64,000 nucleotides of DNA from Halomonas stenophila (lineage in GTDB: Bacteria; Pseudomonadota; Gammaproteobacteria; Pseudomonadales; Halomonadaceae). Location of the stretch: contig NZ_JACHXR010000001.1 in NCBI RefSeq assembly GCF_014192275.1, forward strand, positions 248,001 to 312,000, read 5' to 3'. This document shows, piece by piece, positions 9,795 through 19,200 of the stretch. A program made the position numbers and the translations under genes. How positions within the stretch are numbered: the stretch's first letter is position 1; the number at the start of each line of letters is the position of its first letter. The notes below the pieces were generated by a model. That model saw only the letters and a list, made by a program, of their open reading frames with translations, did not search any database and was not told where the DNA came from.

Positions 9795-10654
9795 CAGGCG
9801 CCCCCCGCGTCACGATCGGCCTCGATCAGCTCGCGCACCGAGGTGATGTCATCGACGATGCCGAGCAGGCGCACCCGGGCCCCGTCGCGGGTCCGCTCGG
9901 CGCCGTGGCTGACCACCAGGTCCCCCGGCGAGAGGCCGGCGAGGATCTCTGCCTCCCCGGGGCGTCGTTCGCTTACTCGAACCCGGCGCCGCTCGATGCG
10001 CTCGTCGTTGTCCTCGTGGATCAGCAACACATAGTGGCGCTCCCCCTCCGGGATCAGCGCCGACTCCGGCACCACCAGGGTATCCCGCGGGCGGCGGGCC
10101 AGGGTCATCTCCATCAGCATGCCGGGCCGCAGCCGCTCTCCCGGGTTGGCCAGCAGGGCGCGCACCGGCACGCTGCGGCTGACCGGATCGACCCGCGACC
10201 CGATGGTGGCGATCTCGCCCTCGAAGCGTGCCGCCGGGAAGGCGGCGCTGCGCGGTGAGGATCATCCCCGGGGCCAGCGAGCCGAGTTCGACCTCGGGGA
10301 CGCGAAAGTCGAGCTTCATGCGATCGAGCTTGTCCAGGGTGGCGAGTTCCATGCCCGGCGTGACCAGGGTGCCGACGCTGACGCGGCGAAAGCCCATCAC
10401 GCCATCGAAGGGGGCGCGGATGCGGTAGTTGGCAAGCCGTGCCTCCAGGGCCTGGATCTCGGCCTCCACCTGGCGCAGCCGGGCGCGTCTGTTCTCCACC
10501 TCGGCACGGGGGCGAGGTTGCGCTGCTCGAGCTGGGCCAGGCGGTTCACCGCGGCCAGGCGCTCATCGCGCAGGGCCTGGGCGGCGCGCAGCTCGGCGCG
10601 CTGCTCGGCGTCGGCTAGGTGGATCAGCACTTGGCAGGCGGCGAAGGCTCCCAC
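9794..10654 (-). pseudogene. Remnant of the RND pump's periplasmic adaptor (HlyD/MFP family)
   Basis: This is the decayed membrane-fusion protein of the same pump. Three frames must be joined: CQVLIHLADAEQRAELRAAQ (10640-10510), the hairpin/lipoyl segment ENRRARLRQVEAEIQALEAR with FDGVMGFRRVSVGTLVTPG (10499-10250), and PVRALLANPGERLRPGMLM to the end (10171-9794). The first frame change (near 10508) looks like loss of one base and the second (near 10250) like loss of a GC pair. The signal peptide and the first 50-60 residues are absent; the gene breaks off at the promoter of the divergent flavoprotein gene. No functional product is expected. Confidence 0.85.
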
Positions 10655-10670
10655 CCGTACCGGTGGGCTC

Positions 10671-10679
10671 TGCTAGAAT
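10671..10679 (+). promoter_or_regulatory. Extended -10 promoter of the flavoprotein gene
   Basis: TGCTAGAAT is an extended -10 element (TG-N-TAGAAT) lying 34 bases before the flavoprotein start. No -35 match sits 17 bases upstream, as is common for extended -10 promoters. It lies just beyond the broken 5' end of the adaptor remnant. Confidence 0.5.
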
Positions 10680-10712
10680 GCGCGCCTCGAGGCAAACCCG
10701 GCAGGAGAGAGC

Positions 10713-11888
10713 ATGACATACGATGTGGTCGTCATCGGCGCGGGCGCGGCGGGACTGATGTGCGCCCTGACCGCCGGCTATGCCGGGCGGCGGGTGCTGG
10801 TGATCGATCATGCCAACAAGGCCGGCAAGAAGATCCTGATGTCCGGTGGCGGGCGCTGCAACTTCACCAACCTGGCCACCACCCCGGCCAACTTCTTCTC
10901 CGACAACCCGCACTTCTGCATCTCCGCGCTCAAGCGCTACCGCCCCGAGCACTTCGTCGAACTGGTCGAGCGTCATGGCCTCGAGCACGTGGAGAAGGCG
11001 CCCGGGCAGCTGTTCTGTGCCGGGTCGGCGAAGGACCTGCTGGCCATCCTGCTGACCGAGTGCGACTGGGCCGGTGTCGAGATCAGTCTCAAGACGTCGG
11101 TCTCGTCGCTGGAGGCCTGCGGAGAGGGCCTGCGCCTGGCGACCTCGCGCGGGCGCATCGACGCCGGGGCGGTGGTGGTGGCCACCGGCGGCCTGTCGAT
11201 CCCCACCATGGGAGCCACCGGCTTCGGCTATGACATCGCCCGGCAGTTCGGGCTCTCGGTCACCGAGACCCGGGCCGCCCTGGTGCCCTTCACGCTGACC
11301 TCCCGATGGAAGGCTCGAGCCGAGGCGCTCGCGGGTCTCGGTCATGAGGTGGTGGTGCGCTGCCGGGACGGCGCCTATCGCGAGCCGCTGCTGTTCACCC
11401 ACCGGGGCCTGTCGGGACCGGCCATGCTGCAGATCTCCAGCCATTGGCGGCCCGGTGACAGCCTGGCCATCGACCTGCTGCCGGGGGTGGAGGCCTTCGA
11501 CGCCCTGGTGGCGGCGCGGCGGGAAGCCCCCAGGCGGCGCGTCTCCACCTGGCTCGGCGAGCGCCTGCCGCGGCGCCTGGCCCAGGCCCTCGTCGAGTGG
11601 CACGGCGGCGATGGCCCCCTGGCCGAGCGCTCCAACGCCGAACTCGAGGCCTGGGCCGGCCGGCTCAATGCCTGGCGCCTCAAGCCCGCCGGCACCGAGG
11701 GCTGGCGCACCGCCGAGGTGACCCTGGGCGGGGTCGATACCCGCGCGCTGTCGTCGAAGACCTTCGAGGTCAAGGGCCTGCCCCAGCTGCGCTTCATCGG
11801 CGAGGTGCTGGACGTCACCGGCGAACTGGGGGGCTACAATTTTCAGTGGGCCTGGGCCTCCGGCGTGGCCTGCGGCCTGGCGCTGTAG
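10713..11888 (+). CDS. NAD(P)/FAD-dependent oxidoreductase, HI0933/YhiN family
   Basis: A 391-residue flavoprotein. It has an N-terminal dinucleotide fold (VVVIGAGAAGLMCALTAGYA), the family signature MSGGGRCNFTN (about residue 44), a second nucleotide-contact strand (AVVVATGGLSIPTMGATGFG) and a C-terminal FAD-closing segment (LDVTGELGGYNFQWAWASG). These features place it in the HI0933-like group (YhiN/BaiN relatives), whose physiological substrates are mostly unknown. Start ATG 10713 follows AGGAGA. The gene is single, expressed from the extended -10 promoter, and divergent from the dead efflux operon. Confidence 0.92.
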   Translation: MTYDVVVIGAGAAGLMCALTAGYAGRRVLVIDHANKAGKKILMSGGGRCNFTNLATTPANFFSDNPHFCISALKRYRPEHFVELVERHGLEHVEKAPGQLFCAGSAKDLLAILLTECDWAGVEISLKTSVSSLEACGEGLRLATSRGRIDAGAVVVATGGLSIPTMGATGFGYDIARQFGLSVTETRAALVPFTLTSRWKARAEALAGLGHEVVVRCRDGAYREPLLFTHRGLSGPAMLQISSHWRPGDSLAIDLLPGVEAFDALVAARREAPRRRVSTWLGERLPRRLAQALVEWHGGDGPLAERSNAELEAWAGRLNAWRLKPAGTEGWRTAEVTLGGVDTRALSSKTFEVKGLPQLRFIGEVLDVTGELGGYNFQWAWASGVACGLAL

Positions 11889-11894
11889 CGTTAT

Positions 11895-11923
11895 CCCGGC
11901 AAGAGCCGGGCCGCTATGCGGCC
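11895..11923 (+). terminator. Tandem short hairpins after the flavoprotein gene
   Basis: Two overlapping 6-base stems follow the stop codon: CCCGGC-AAGA-GCCGGG (11895-11910) and GGCCGC-TAT-GCGGCC (11909-11923). They share two bases, so only one can fully form. No T-run follows. The rest of the 216-base gap to the CHAD gene shows nothing else recognisable. Confidence 0.4.
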
Positions 11924-12104
11924 AGGAGCCATGCCGTATGACAGCTGTCCGGGCCCGTCGGCCCCCCTGCTCCAGGGCGGCGAGGCGGTCGGCAAGGCCG
12001 TCTGGGAGCCATGCTGTCGGACATGCCCGTGGCCGACAGGGGCCGATGCCTTGGTCCGGGGGCCGTCATGATCGGCGGATCGGACCAGCGAAGGAGGATG
12101 CGAG

Positions 12105-13076
12105 ATGGCCAAGGCACTTCACCGTCAGGCGCTGGGGTCGATCGTGGCGAGGGTCGCCGAGGAACTGCTCGACGAGGCGCGGGCGGCGCTGCCCCGTATC
12201 ACCGACCCGACGGACCCCGAGGGGCTCCACGATTTTCGCGTGGCCGTGAGGCGTCTGCGTTCCTGGCTCAAGGCCTACCGGGGGTATCCGGGGATCAAGA
12301 TCCCCAAGCCGTTGCGTCGGCAACTGCATGAGCTGGCGAAGGCGACCAATGCCGCCCGGGATGGTGAGGTGATGCTGGCCTGGCTCGACAGTGAGCGGGA
12401 CGCGCTGCCGGCCGACCAGCGTGGCGCCGTCGGCTGGTGGCAGGTCCGCCTCGAGGCGGAGGTCGAGGCCGCCTATGCCTCGGCGAGCAGCACGCTGGCG
12501 GCCGACTTCCCGGCCCTCGAGGCCGGCCTGCGTCGCGCCTTCTCGTCGCTTCCCGGCGGCAAGGCCAGGGGGCACGCTTTCGGGGAGGCCAGTGCCCGGG
12601 AACTGGCGGCCCTGCAGGAGCGACTGGTCCGCGAAGTGTCGGCGATCGGCTCGGCGGAGGATCGCGAGGCGTTGCATCGACCGCGGATCACCGGCAAGCG
12701 CATCCGCTACCTGCTGCGGCCATGGAAGGCGGCCTCGCCGGCCTGCAAGGACGCCGAGAAGGCCATGAAGGCCTTCCAGGATGCCTACGGCGTGCTCCAT
12801 GACGACCTGGTCCGCGAGTCGGCCCTGTGTGAGGTCGTCGCCGCCCATGCCGGGGAGGAGAGTGTCGACCGGCTGTGGCGAGCCGCCCGTGGGGAGCCGG
12901 CCTGGGCCACGGCGCCGCGTCACCTGCGGGGCTTCCTGGGACTGGCCCATGGCAATCGACAGCGGCGGCTCGCCCACTACGCGACTGCCGTCGATCGTGC
13001 CGGGACCTCGGACATGACCGCGCTGTCGGCCCGGCTGGCTGCGGCCGGGGCGGCGATGCGCGGCGAGGCGAGCTGA
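12105..13076 (+). CDS. CHAD domain-containing protein
   Basis: A 323-residue alpha-helical protein of the CHAD (conserved histidine alpha-helical domain) family, which binds polyphosphate or other polyanions. Family features are the HDFRVAVRRLRSWLKAYR segment near residue 42 and the second-half counterpart LHRPRITGKRIRYLLRPW near residue 190, giving conserved His and Arg/Lys faces for phosphate binding. Two helical repeats are apparent. There is no attached CYTH domain, so it is a stand-alone CHAD protein. Start ATG 12105 has AAGGAGG 7 bases upstream. It converges on the ParA gene, with only 4 bases between stops. Confidence 0.9.
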   Translation: MAKALHRQALGSIVARVAEELLDEARAALPRITDPTDPEGLHDFRVAVRRLRSWLKAYRGYPGIKIPKPLRRQLHELAKATNAARDGEVMLAWLDSERDALPADQRGAVGWWQVRLEAEVEAAYASASSTLAADFPALEAGLRRAFSSLPGGKARGHAFGEASARELAALQERLVREVSAIGSAEDREALHRPRITGKRIRYLLRPWKAASPACKDAEKAMKAFQDAYGVLHDDLVRESALCEVVAAHAGEESVDRLWRAARGEPAWATAPRHLRGFLGLAHGNRQRRLAHYATAVDRAGTSDMTALSARLAAAGAAMRGEAS

Positions 13077-13080
13077 GCCG

Positions 13081-13815
13081 TCAGCGCAGTCGCTGGGCGA
13101 GTTCGAGCCACAGCGCGGTGTAGGCTCGGGCAGCGGGGCTGCGGGGGGCGAAGTCGCGCACCGGCCGGCGCTCCAGGCCCATGCGCTCGACCATGCTGGC
13201 GGAAGGGACCACTTGGGACAGCATCAGCGGCCAGCGCTCGTGCAGGGTCGCCATGATCTCGCGGTGCAGGGCCCGGCGACGATCGGCCAGGGTCATGAAG
13301 GGCCACAGGGTGCAGGCGATGTCATGGTCATCGAGGAAGCCCTGCAGCTGTTCCAGGGTTCTCAGCGACAGGACCGTGGGCACCGCCGGTACCAGTAAGG
13401 CATCGACGCTGGAGAAGATGTTCTCCGACAGGTGCGACAGGCTGGGCGGGCAATCGAGGATGACCAGGTCGTAGTCGTGACGAACGGGTTTGAGGATCTG
13501 GCGCAGGTGGCTGTTGCCGCGCTTGGCCAGGCGTTCATCCATCTCCCGCGAGGCCAGGGCGGCCGGCAGCAGGTCCAGGTTGTCCACCTCGGTGTGGCGA
13601 ATCACCTTGGCGAAGGAGGCCTTGCCCTTGACCAGCTTGTCCACCCCGCCACGGATGCGCGGCTTGATGCGCAGGTAGTAGCTGGTGGCCGCCTGGGGGT
13701 CCAGGTCCCAGAGCAGCACGCGATGCCCGGCCCGTGCGGCCTCGGCCGCCAGGTTGACGGCCGAGGCCGTCTTGCCGACGCCGCCCTTGATGCTGTAGAG
13801 GGCCAGCATGCGCAT
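13081..13815 (-). CDS. Orphan ParA/MinD-family ATPase
   Basis: A 244-residue deviant-Walker ATPase. The P-loop KGGVGKTASAVNLA begins at about residue 10, Walker A' and B strands are VLLWDLDPQAA and DLVILDCPPSL, and the C-terminal half has the usual ParA-type helices. No ParB partner or parS-like site adjoins it, so it is an orphan rather than a chromosome-partitioning locus. Such genes place cargo such as chemoreceptors or other complexes, but nothing nearby names the cargo. The start is ATG 13815, with GGGGA 9 bases upstream; ATG 13809 is possible. The 112-base gap upstream should hold its promoter. Confidence 0.88.
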   Translation of the reverse strand: MRMLALYSIKGGVGKTASAVNLAAEAARAGHRVLLWDLDPQAATSYYLRIKPRIRGGVDKLVKGKASFAKVIRHTEVDNLDLLPAALASREMDERLAKRGNSHLRQILKPVRHDYDLVILDCPPSLSHLSENIFSSVDALLVPAVPTVLSLRTLEQLQGFLDDHDIACTLWPFMTLADRRRALHREIMATLHERWPLMLSQVVPSASMVERMGLERRPVRDFAPRSPAARAYTALWLELAQRLR

Positions 13816-13927
13816 GAAATCGGTTCCCCTGTGATGACCGCGATGATGACAATGCTGTCACGCCATCATAACAGGACTGAAACATCAGCAGGTTACAGAG
13901 TCGTGATAGGGGCAGGCAGCGGTGGGC

Positions 13928-14224
13928 TCAGCGAAATCGGTTGAACAGGCGACGCAACCGATCCACGGCCAGGGCGCCGACGATCGCCTTTCTCCCCAGC
14001 CGGGTCACGCTTCCCGGGCGCCGCGCCACCGGCAGCAGGAGCAGGCCGCCCGCCACCAGGATCGGCACCCGGTAGCGCCGTACGGCCTGCCAGCCGGCAT
14101 CCAGCGGACGTGCCGCCGCCTGCCAGCGATCGGCGGCGACCAGCAGGTCCACCCGCTGCTGCTCGATGGTGGCCTCGAGGGCCGCCCGGCGTTCGCGTCG
14201 ACTGGGCTCAGCGGTCCGGGTCAC
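13928..14224 (-). CDS. yqjK: YqjK-like small membrane-associated protein
   Basis: A 98-residue basic protein with one hydrophobic segment (about residues 54-68, VPILVAGGLLLLPVARR). It matches the YqjK type by size, composition and position as the third gene of a yqjD-yqjE-yqjK set. It begins inside the 3' end of yqjE (17-base overlap), so translation is coupled. Function unknown; the operon is tied to stationary phase and membrane stress in enterics. Confidence in the name rests mainly on gene order. Confidence 0.75.
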   Translation of the reverse strand: MTRTAEPSRRERRAALEATIEQQRVDLLVAADRWQAAARPLDAGWQAVRRYRVPILVAGGLLLLPVARRPGSVTRLGRKAIVGALAVDRLRRLFNRFR

Positions 14225-14606
14225 GGTGCTTCTCCACCAGTTCGCGGTCCAGGGCCAGGTGCTTGAGGGTGCTCGCCAGCAGGGTACGCTGCCGGGCCAT
14301 GCGCATCACCCAGGCCGCCAGCAGCAGGCCGCCCAGCAACAGCACGGCGGCACTCGCGCCGATCGCGGTGAGACGATGGCTGTCCCAGAAGACGACGATG
14401 ATCAGGGTGGTGAGTGTGCCGAGCCCGAGTAGCAGCAGGATCAGGCTGAGGCCGGCCAGCAGGGCGATCGTCACCAGCCGGGCGCGCTCTTCCTCCAGTT
14501 CCAGCACGGCGAGACGCAGGCGCGTCTCGCCGGTCGCCAGCAGGCTGGACAGCAGCCGCTTGCCGGCCCCGAGCAGTCGCTGAGCCGGTCCCTGGCTCCC
14601 CGTCAT
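14208..14606 (-). CDS. yqjE: YqjE-like (phage holin-like family) membrane protein
   Basis: A 132-residue protein with an amphipathic N-terminal third and two membrane helices (about residues 45-72 and 78-100). This is the pattern of YqjE, classed with the putative phage-holin superfamily III. Its start codon shares bases with the stop of the DUF883 gene (TGATG type), and its 3' end overlaps yqjK. Part of a three-gene unit at the inner membrane; precise role unknown. Confidence 0.82.
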   Translation of the reverse strand: MTGSQGPAQRLLGAGKRLLSSLLATGETRLRLAVLELEEERARLVTIALLAGLSLILLLLGLGTLTTLIIVVFWDSHRLTAIGASAAVLLLGGLLLAAWVMRMARQRTLLASTLKHLALDRELVEKHRDPDR

Positions 14607-14938
14607 CAGCGCCGTCCGATCAGCATGCCGACCACCACGCCGACGGCGGCGCCGATGCCGATGCTGGTCCAGGGGTTGTCGTGCACGTAGCGGTCACAGG
14701 CGTCGGCCTGCTGGGTCACGGAGTCCCGCGCATCGTGATAGGCGCGTTCACCGCGGGCCTCGAGTCGGGCCCGGGTGTCCTGCAGGCGCTGCTCGGCGCG
14801 TGCGCGGAGTTCCTTGATGTTGTTGCGTGAGTCGTCGGCGGTGGCGTTCACCAGCTCCTCGATGGTCTGGGACAGGTGGTGCAGGTCTTCCTTCAACTGT
14901 TGCGTGGTCTCGTGGGTGTGCGGGGTGCGGTTGGCCAT
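14606..14938 (-). CDS. yqjD: DUF883 family protein (YqjD/ElaB type)
   Basis: A 110-residue tail-anchored protein. It has a charged, largely helical N-terminal part (about residues 10-85) with heptad-like spacing, and a C-terminal glycine-rich membrane helix beginning NPWTSIGIGAAVG and ending GRR. Members of this family (YqjD, ElaB) anchor to the inner membrane and bind ribosomes in stationary phase. Start ATG 14938 has GAGGAAG 6 bases upstream. It is the first gene of the yqjDEK set. A CTATGCT hexamer-plus-one about 33 bases upstream could be a stationary-phase (sigma-S) -10 element. Confidence 0.9.
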   Translation of the reverse strand: MANRTPHTHETTQQLKEDLHHLSQTIEELVNATADDSRNNIKELRARAEQRLQDTRARLEARGERAYHDARDSVTQQADACDRYVHDNPWTSIGIGAAVGVVVGMLIGRR

Positions 14939-14970
14939 CGGGTCTTCCTCTGACGGTGAATGACAGCTCC

Positions 14971-14977
14971 AGCATAG
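14971..14977 (-). promoter_or_regulatory. Candidate sigma-S type -10 element for yqjDEK
   Basis: CTATGCT on the minus strand resembles the sigma-S -10 consensus CTAYACT and is 33 bases ahead of yqjD. No -35 box is recognisable, which is tolerated by sigma-S. Support is only the motif plus the known stationary-phase expression of this family. Confidence 0.3.
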
Positions 14978-15011
14978 CAGTCGTCCTGCCTGCCGTAATA
15001 TCCCCGGCCGC

Positions 15012-16061
15012 TCAGGGGGCGAAGGTCCCGGTGGAAAACAGCGGGTTGAGGCTGAAGCCCACGCCGAGTCGCTGCACGCTGTTGTCGTAGTCGATCAGGC
15101 TGTCGCCATAGCCGTGGTAGTACTGGACGTGGCCGCGGATCTTGCCGAACAGCGGCCAGGAGTAATCCAGCTGGGCGCCCATGTGGCCGCTGCCGGGATT
15201 GCCCCGCCACAGCAGGCTGGCCTCCTGATCACCGAACAGGCGTCGCGCCACGGTGACATCCCCGTAGCCCATGTACTTGTGGATGTCGGGGTTGTCGTCC
15301 TGGCTCTCGTCCTCGGGGATCCGCCAGTGCGGCGACAGCGACACGGCCCAGTCGTCGTTGATGAAGGTGCTGGTCCCGATGACACGGTTCCAGCTCCGCG
15401 ACAGGGGGTCGGATCGCCCGTTGGACTGGTGGTTGAAGCTGATCCGGTTGTGGATGTTGGTCCAGCCCGCCAGCGACCAGTCATTCTCGAAATCCAGGAA
15501 GACTTCGGGCTCGAAGTTGGTTTCCCGGAATGGCGAGGAGGCATCCGCGTTGTAGGCCTGCCACCAGCTGCGCTGGGTATAGCCGAAGAACAGGTCGCCG
15601 TTGCCGAGGATCAGGTCGTCCATCAGGTTGAACTTGGCGCTGAACTGGAACTTCATCTCCAGCCGGTCGGGGTCCACCTCGCCGTTGATCGCCCGGAAGG
15701 CATCATGATTGGGCGAGGTGGTATAGGTGAGCGGCAACAGGTAGTTGCGGCGATGGGTGGTGATGGCGAAGGGATTGCGGTCGGACTCCGCCTCGAGGAG
15801 TCGTCGCTTGGCCACCGACTCCTCCAGTTCCTCCTCCTCGAGTGCCGCGGCGGGCAGGGGATAGGGAGCGGGATCGGGAGCGGCTACCTCCAGCTGATCA
15901 CGCAGGCCCTCGAGTTCGGCTTCCAGGGATTGGATGCGTTCCCGGATCGCCTCCCGTTCGGCGGCACTCGGCGCCTCGCCCTCCTGGGCCAGCGCCTGAT
16001 GGGCCAGGCCGGCGGCCAGCAAGGCGACAGCGAGTCCGGAGCGGTAACGTGACGGCGTCAT
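15012..16061 (-). CDS. pldA: Outer membrane phospholipase A
   Basis: A 349-residue OMPLA homologue, a 12-strand outer-membrane barrel that hydrolyses phospholipids after outer-membrane disruption. The signal peptide is MTPSRYRSGLAVALLAAGLA with cleavage after ALA. A coiled, acidic periplasmic stretch (residues 30-90) longer than in E. coli precedes the barrel. The catalytic set is visible as H211 and S213 in NHQSNGRS and N225 in SRSWNR, with the same 2- and 12-residue spacings as E. coli H142/S144/N156. Start ATG 16061 follows AGGA. It is divergent from mscK across 156 bases, which must hold both promoters. Confidence 0.93.
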   Translation of the reverse strand: MTPSRYRSGLAVALLAAGLAHQALAQEGEAPSAAEREAIRERIQSLEAELEGLRDQLEVAAPDPAPYPLPAAALEEEELEESVAKRRLLEAESDRNPFAITTHRRNYLLPLTYTTSPNHDAFRAINGEVDPDRLEMKFQFSAKFNLMDDLILGNGDLFFGYTQRSWWQAYNADASSPFRETNFEPEVFLDFENDWSLAGWTNIHNRISFNHQSNGRSDPLSRSWNRVIGTSTFINDDWAVSLSPHWRIPEDESQDDNPDIHKYMGYGDVTVARRLFGDQEASLLWRGNPGSGHMGAQLDYSWPLFGKIRGHVQYYHGYGDSLIDYDNSVQRLGVGFSLNPLFSTGTFAP

Positions 16062-16217
16062 GGACAGACTATCCTGGCGGAAGTGAGAATGCCGTTCTAC
16101 CACGCCGGTGAGGCAAGTCAACTGTGCCCATCCGGCGACTCTAGGCATTGCCTGGCCGGTCTCGGATGTCGAGAATGCCCAGGCATCGCCCATGGTTCCG
16201 CCCTCGCCGAGGTTCCC

Positions 16218-19200
16218 TTGAACGCATTGCTGCGCGCTCTCCGTCCATTCGTCTTTCACATTGTTTGCCTCTTGCTGGTCGGGGGCCTCGCGGCGCTCGC
16301 TGCGAACCCGGCGCAGGGGCAGAGCGAGGTCCCGACGCTTCCCGACCCGCAGACCCTGCAGAAACGCCTGTCTGCGCTCACCCCCGAGGAAGGCCAGACC
16401 GTCGATGAAGCCACGGCCCGTGACATCGATGCCCTGAGGGCGGCCATCGAGGGGTTGGAGGCGCTCGAGGCGGTCAAGGCACAGCTCGCCGAGCTGGAGA
16501 CTCGCGTCGATCAGGCGCCGGTGGAGCTGCGTGAGCTGCGGCGGGCCCTGGCCTCGGCGCCGGAGGAGGCCACCTCGGCGTCACTGGAGGAACTCGAGTC
16601 CCTCGAGCTGAGCGAGCTGGAGACCCGACTCGCCGAGGCCTCCGAGACCCTGCAGGATGCCCAGGATCGGCTGGCCGAGGTAGAGACTCGCCTGCTCGGC
16701 ACCCAGACCCTTCCCGAGCGGGCCCAGCAGGCCATCACCGAGGCCACCCGCAGCATCGAGGAACACCGTGCCGAGCGCGAGCAGCTGGTCGCGCGTGGCG
16801 TCGCCGAGGAGGACCCGCGACGGGTTCTGGTGCGGATCGAACAGGCGCTGGCCGAGCAGCGCCTGAAGCTCCACCAGCGCGAACTGGCCACCAACTCCCG
16901 CCTGCGGGAGCTGGCCCAGCAGCGTCGCGAGCTGCTGCAGCGCCGGGTGGCCAGCCAGGAGGCCCATGTCCTGACCCTGCAGCGGCAGCTCGACAGCAAG
17001 CGGCGCGAGAAGTCGGAACAGGCGATCGCCCAGGCCGTGCGCGACGAGCCGGAGGGCGTGGCGCGTCATCCGGTCATCGTCGAGGCCCAGCAGGCCAACC
17101 GCGAGCTGAGCCTCGAACTGTTGCGGATCACCAGTCGGGCCAACGACCTGGTCCGGCAGAACCAGGAAGTGCGCCGCCAGCTCGATCGGGTACGCCAGCT
17201 CCAGCGGGGGTTGAGCGAGCATGTCGAGGCCATCCGCGGCAGCACCCTGCTGTCGCGGATCCTCAGCGAGCAGCGCCGGGCCTTGCCCCAGGTCGAGGTG
17301 CGTAGCGGGCTCAAGGACGAGATCGCCGACCTGCGTCTCCAGCAATTCGACCTGGAGCGCCAGCGCGAGCGATTGAAGGATGCCGAGGAGCAGGCCCGCC
17401 AGCGCCTGGCCGATGCCGAGGCGGAGGCGACACCGGCCCTGATCGAGCCCCTGGAGCAGCTGCTGCGTGCCCGTCGCGAGCTGCTCGACCAGCTCGAGCC
17501 GACCTATGGCGAGATGCTCAGCGCCGCCATCGAACTGCAGCTCAACCAGCAACAGCTGCTGGATACGAGTCGCTCGCTGCGCTCCGCCATCAACGAGCAG
17601 CTGTTCTGGGTGGCCAATGCCCAGCCCCTCGACCTCACCTGGCTCATGCGCCTGCCGAGCCACCTGGTGGCCGAGTGGCAAGACGGCGAGTGGCGCCAGG
17701 CCCTGCCCAGGCACTGGGCCATGCCCGACGCCGGGGCCTTGCTGGCCTCACCGGTGTTGCTGCTGGCGGGCGTGCTGCTGGCGCTGCGTCGGCCGATCCG
17801 GCGGCGGGTCAAGCGCCTCTACGACGAGGTCGGCCACCTCCGGGCGGACAGCCAGGGGCATACCCCCCTGGCCCTGGCGCTGAACCTGCTGCTGGCCCTG
17901 CCGGGGCCGTTGTGTCTGATCGCCTTCGGCCTGGTGCTGACCCTCGGTGGCCAGGCCATCGCCGTGGGGGTCGGCTGGGCATTGCTCCAGCTGTCGCTGA
18001 CCTGGGCGGTGATCGCCTGGGCGCGCCGCCTGCTGGTGCCCGAGGGGGTCGCCACCCGTCATTTCTACTGGCCCGCCGGCTATGCCGCCCGGCTGCGCTG
18101 GTGGTTGCTGTGGCTGGCCGTGGCCCTGGTACCGGTGCTGATGATCGGCACCCTGGCCCGAGATACCGAGATCGACCTTACCCAGCGGCCGCTGGCGATG
18201 ACGCTGCTGCTGGCGGGGCTGATCGGCATGAGCGTGTCCCTGGCCAAGCTGATCCTGGCCCATACGCCGTTCTTCGGCGTCAAGCTGTTCCGCCTGGTGC
18301 TGGGGCTGCTCATGGCCCTGGTACCGCTGATACTGGGGGGGCTGGTCGTCTATGGCTATGCCTATACGGCACTGAGCCTGGTGGGGCGCTTCGTGATCAC
18401 CCTCTACCTGCTGGGGGTGTGGATCCTGCTGGAGGCCGCGGTGGTACGCGGCCTGGCCGTGGCGGCGCGACGGCTGGCCTATCGTCGCGCCGTGGCCCGG
18501 CGTCGGGCCCTGGCCCAGGAGAGCGGGGACAATGGGGCAGACGTCGTGGAGGAGCCCCCGCTCGACATGCAGCAGGTCAACCAGCAGTCGCTGCGTCTTT
18601 CCAAGCTGATCCTGATGATCGGCTTCCTGCTGGTGATCTATCTCGTCTGGTCCGACCTGCTGACCGTGTTCAGCTACCTCGATCGGGTCATGGTGATTGG
18701 CGGCGATGGCCAGGAGGGTGCCGACCTGGTGGGGAGCGCGGTGTCGGTCGCCGACGTCTTCGTGGCCCTGCTGGTGGTGGCCCTGACGCTGATCATGGCG
18801 CGCAACTTGCCGGGCCTGCTTGAGGTGATGGTGCTCTCGCGCCTGGACCTCAAGCAGGGCAGCGCCTACGCCATCAGCTCGCTGCTCTCCTACACCATCG
18901 TCGGTACCGGGGTGATCATGGCACTCGGCACCCTCGGGGTGTCCTGGAGCAAGCTGCAGTGGCTGGTGGCCGCGTTGGGCGTGGGTCTGGGCTTCGGGCT
19001 GCAGGAGATCTTCGCCAACTTCATCTCGGGGCTGATCATCCTCTTCGAGCGGCCGGTGCGCATCGGTGACACCATCACGCTGGGCAACCTGACCGGCACG
19101 GTCAACCGCATCCGTATCCGCGCCACCACGGTCACCGACTTCGACCGCAAGGAGATCATCATTCCCAACAAGACCTTCGTCACCGATCAACTGATCAACT

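Noticed and set aside
13081..13815. Chromosome partition locus (parA of parAB)
   Set aside because: No parB or parS-like site adjoins, and neighbours are unrelated; treated as an orphan ParA-type ATPase.
16083..16217. ATG-started extension of mscK
   Set aside because: It places about 45 polar residues before a clear signal peptide and overlaps the divergent pldA promoter region.
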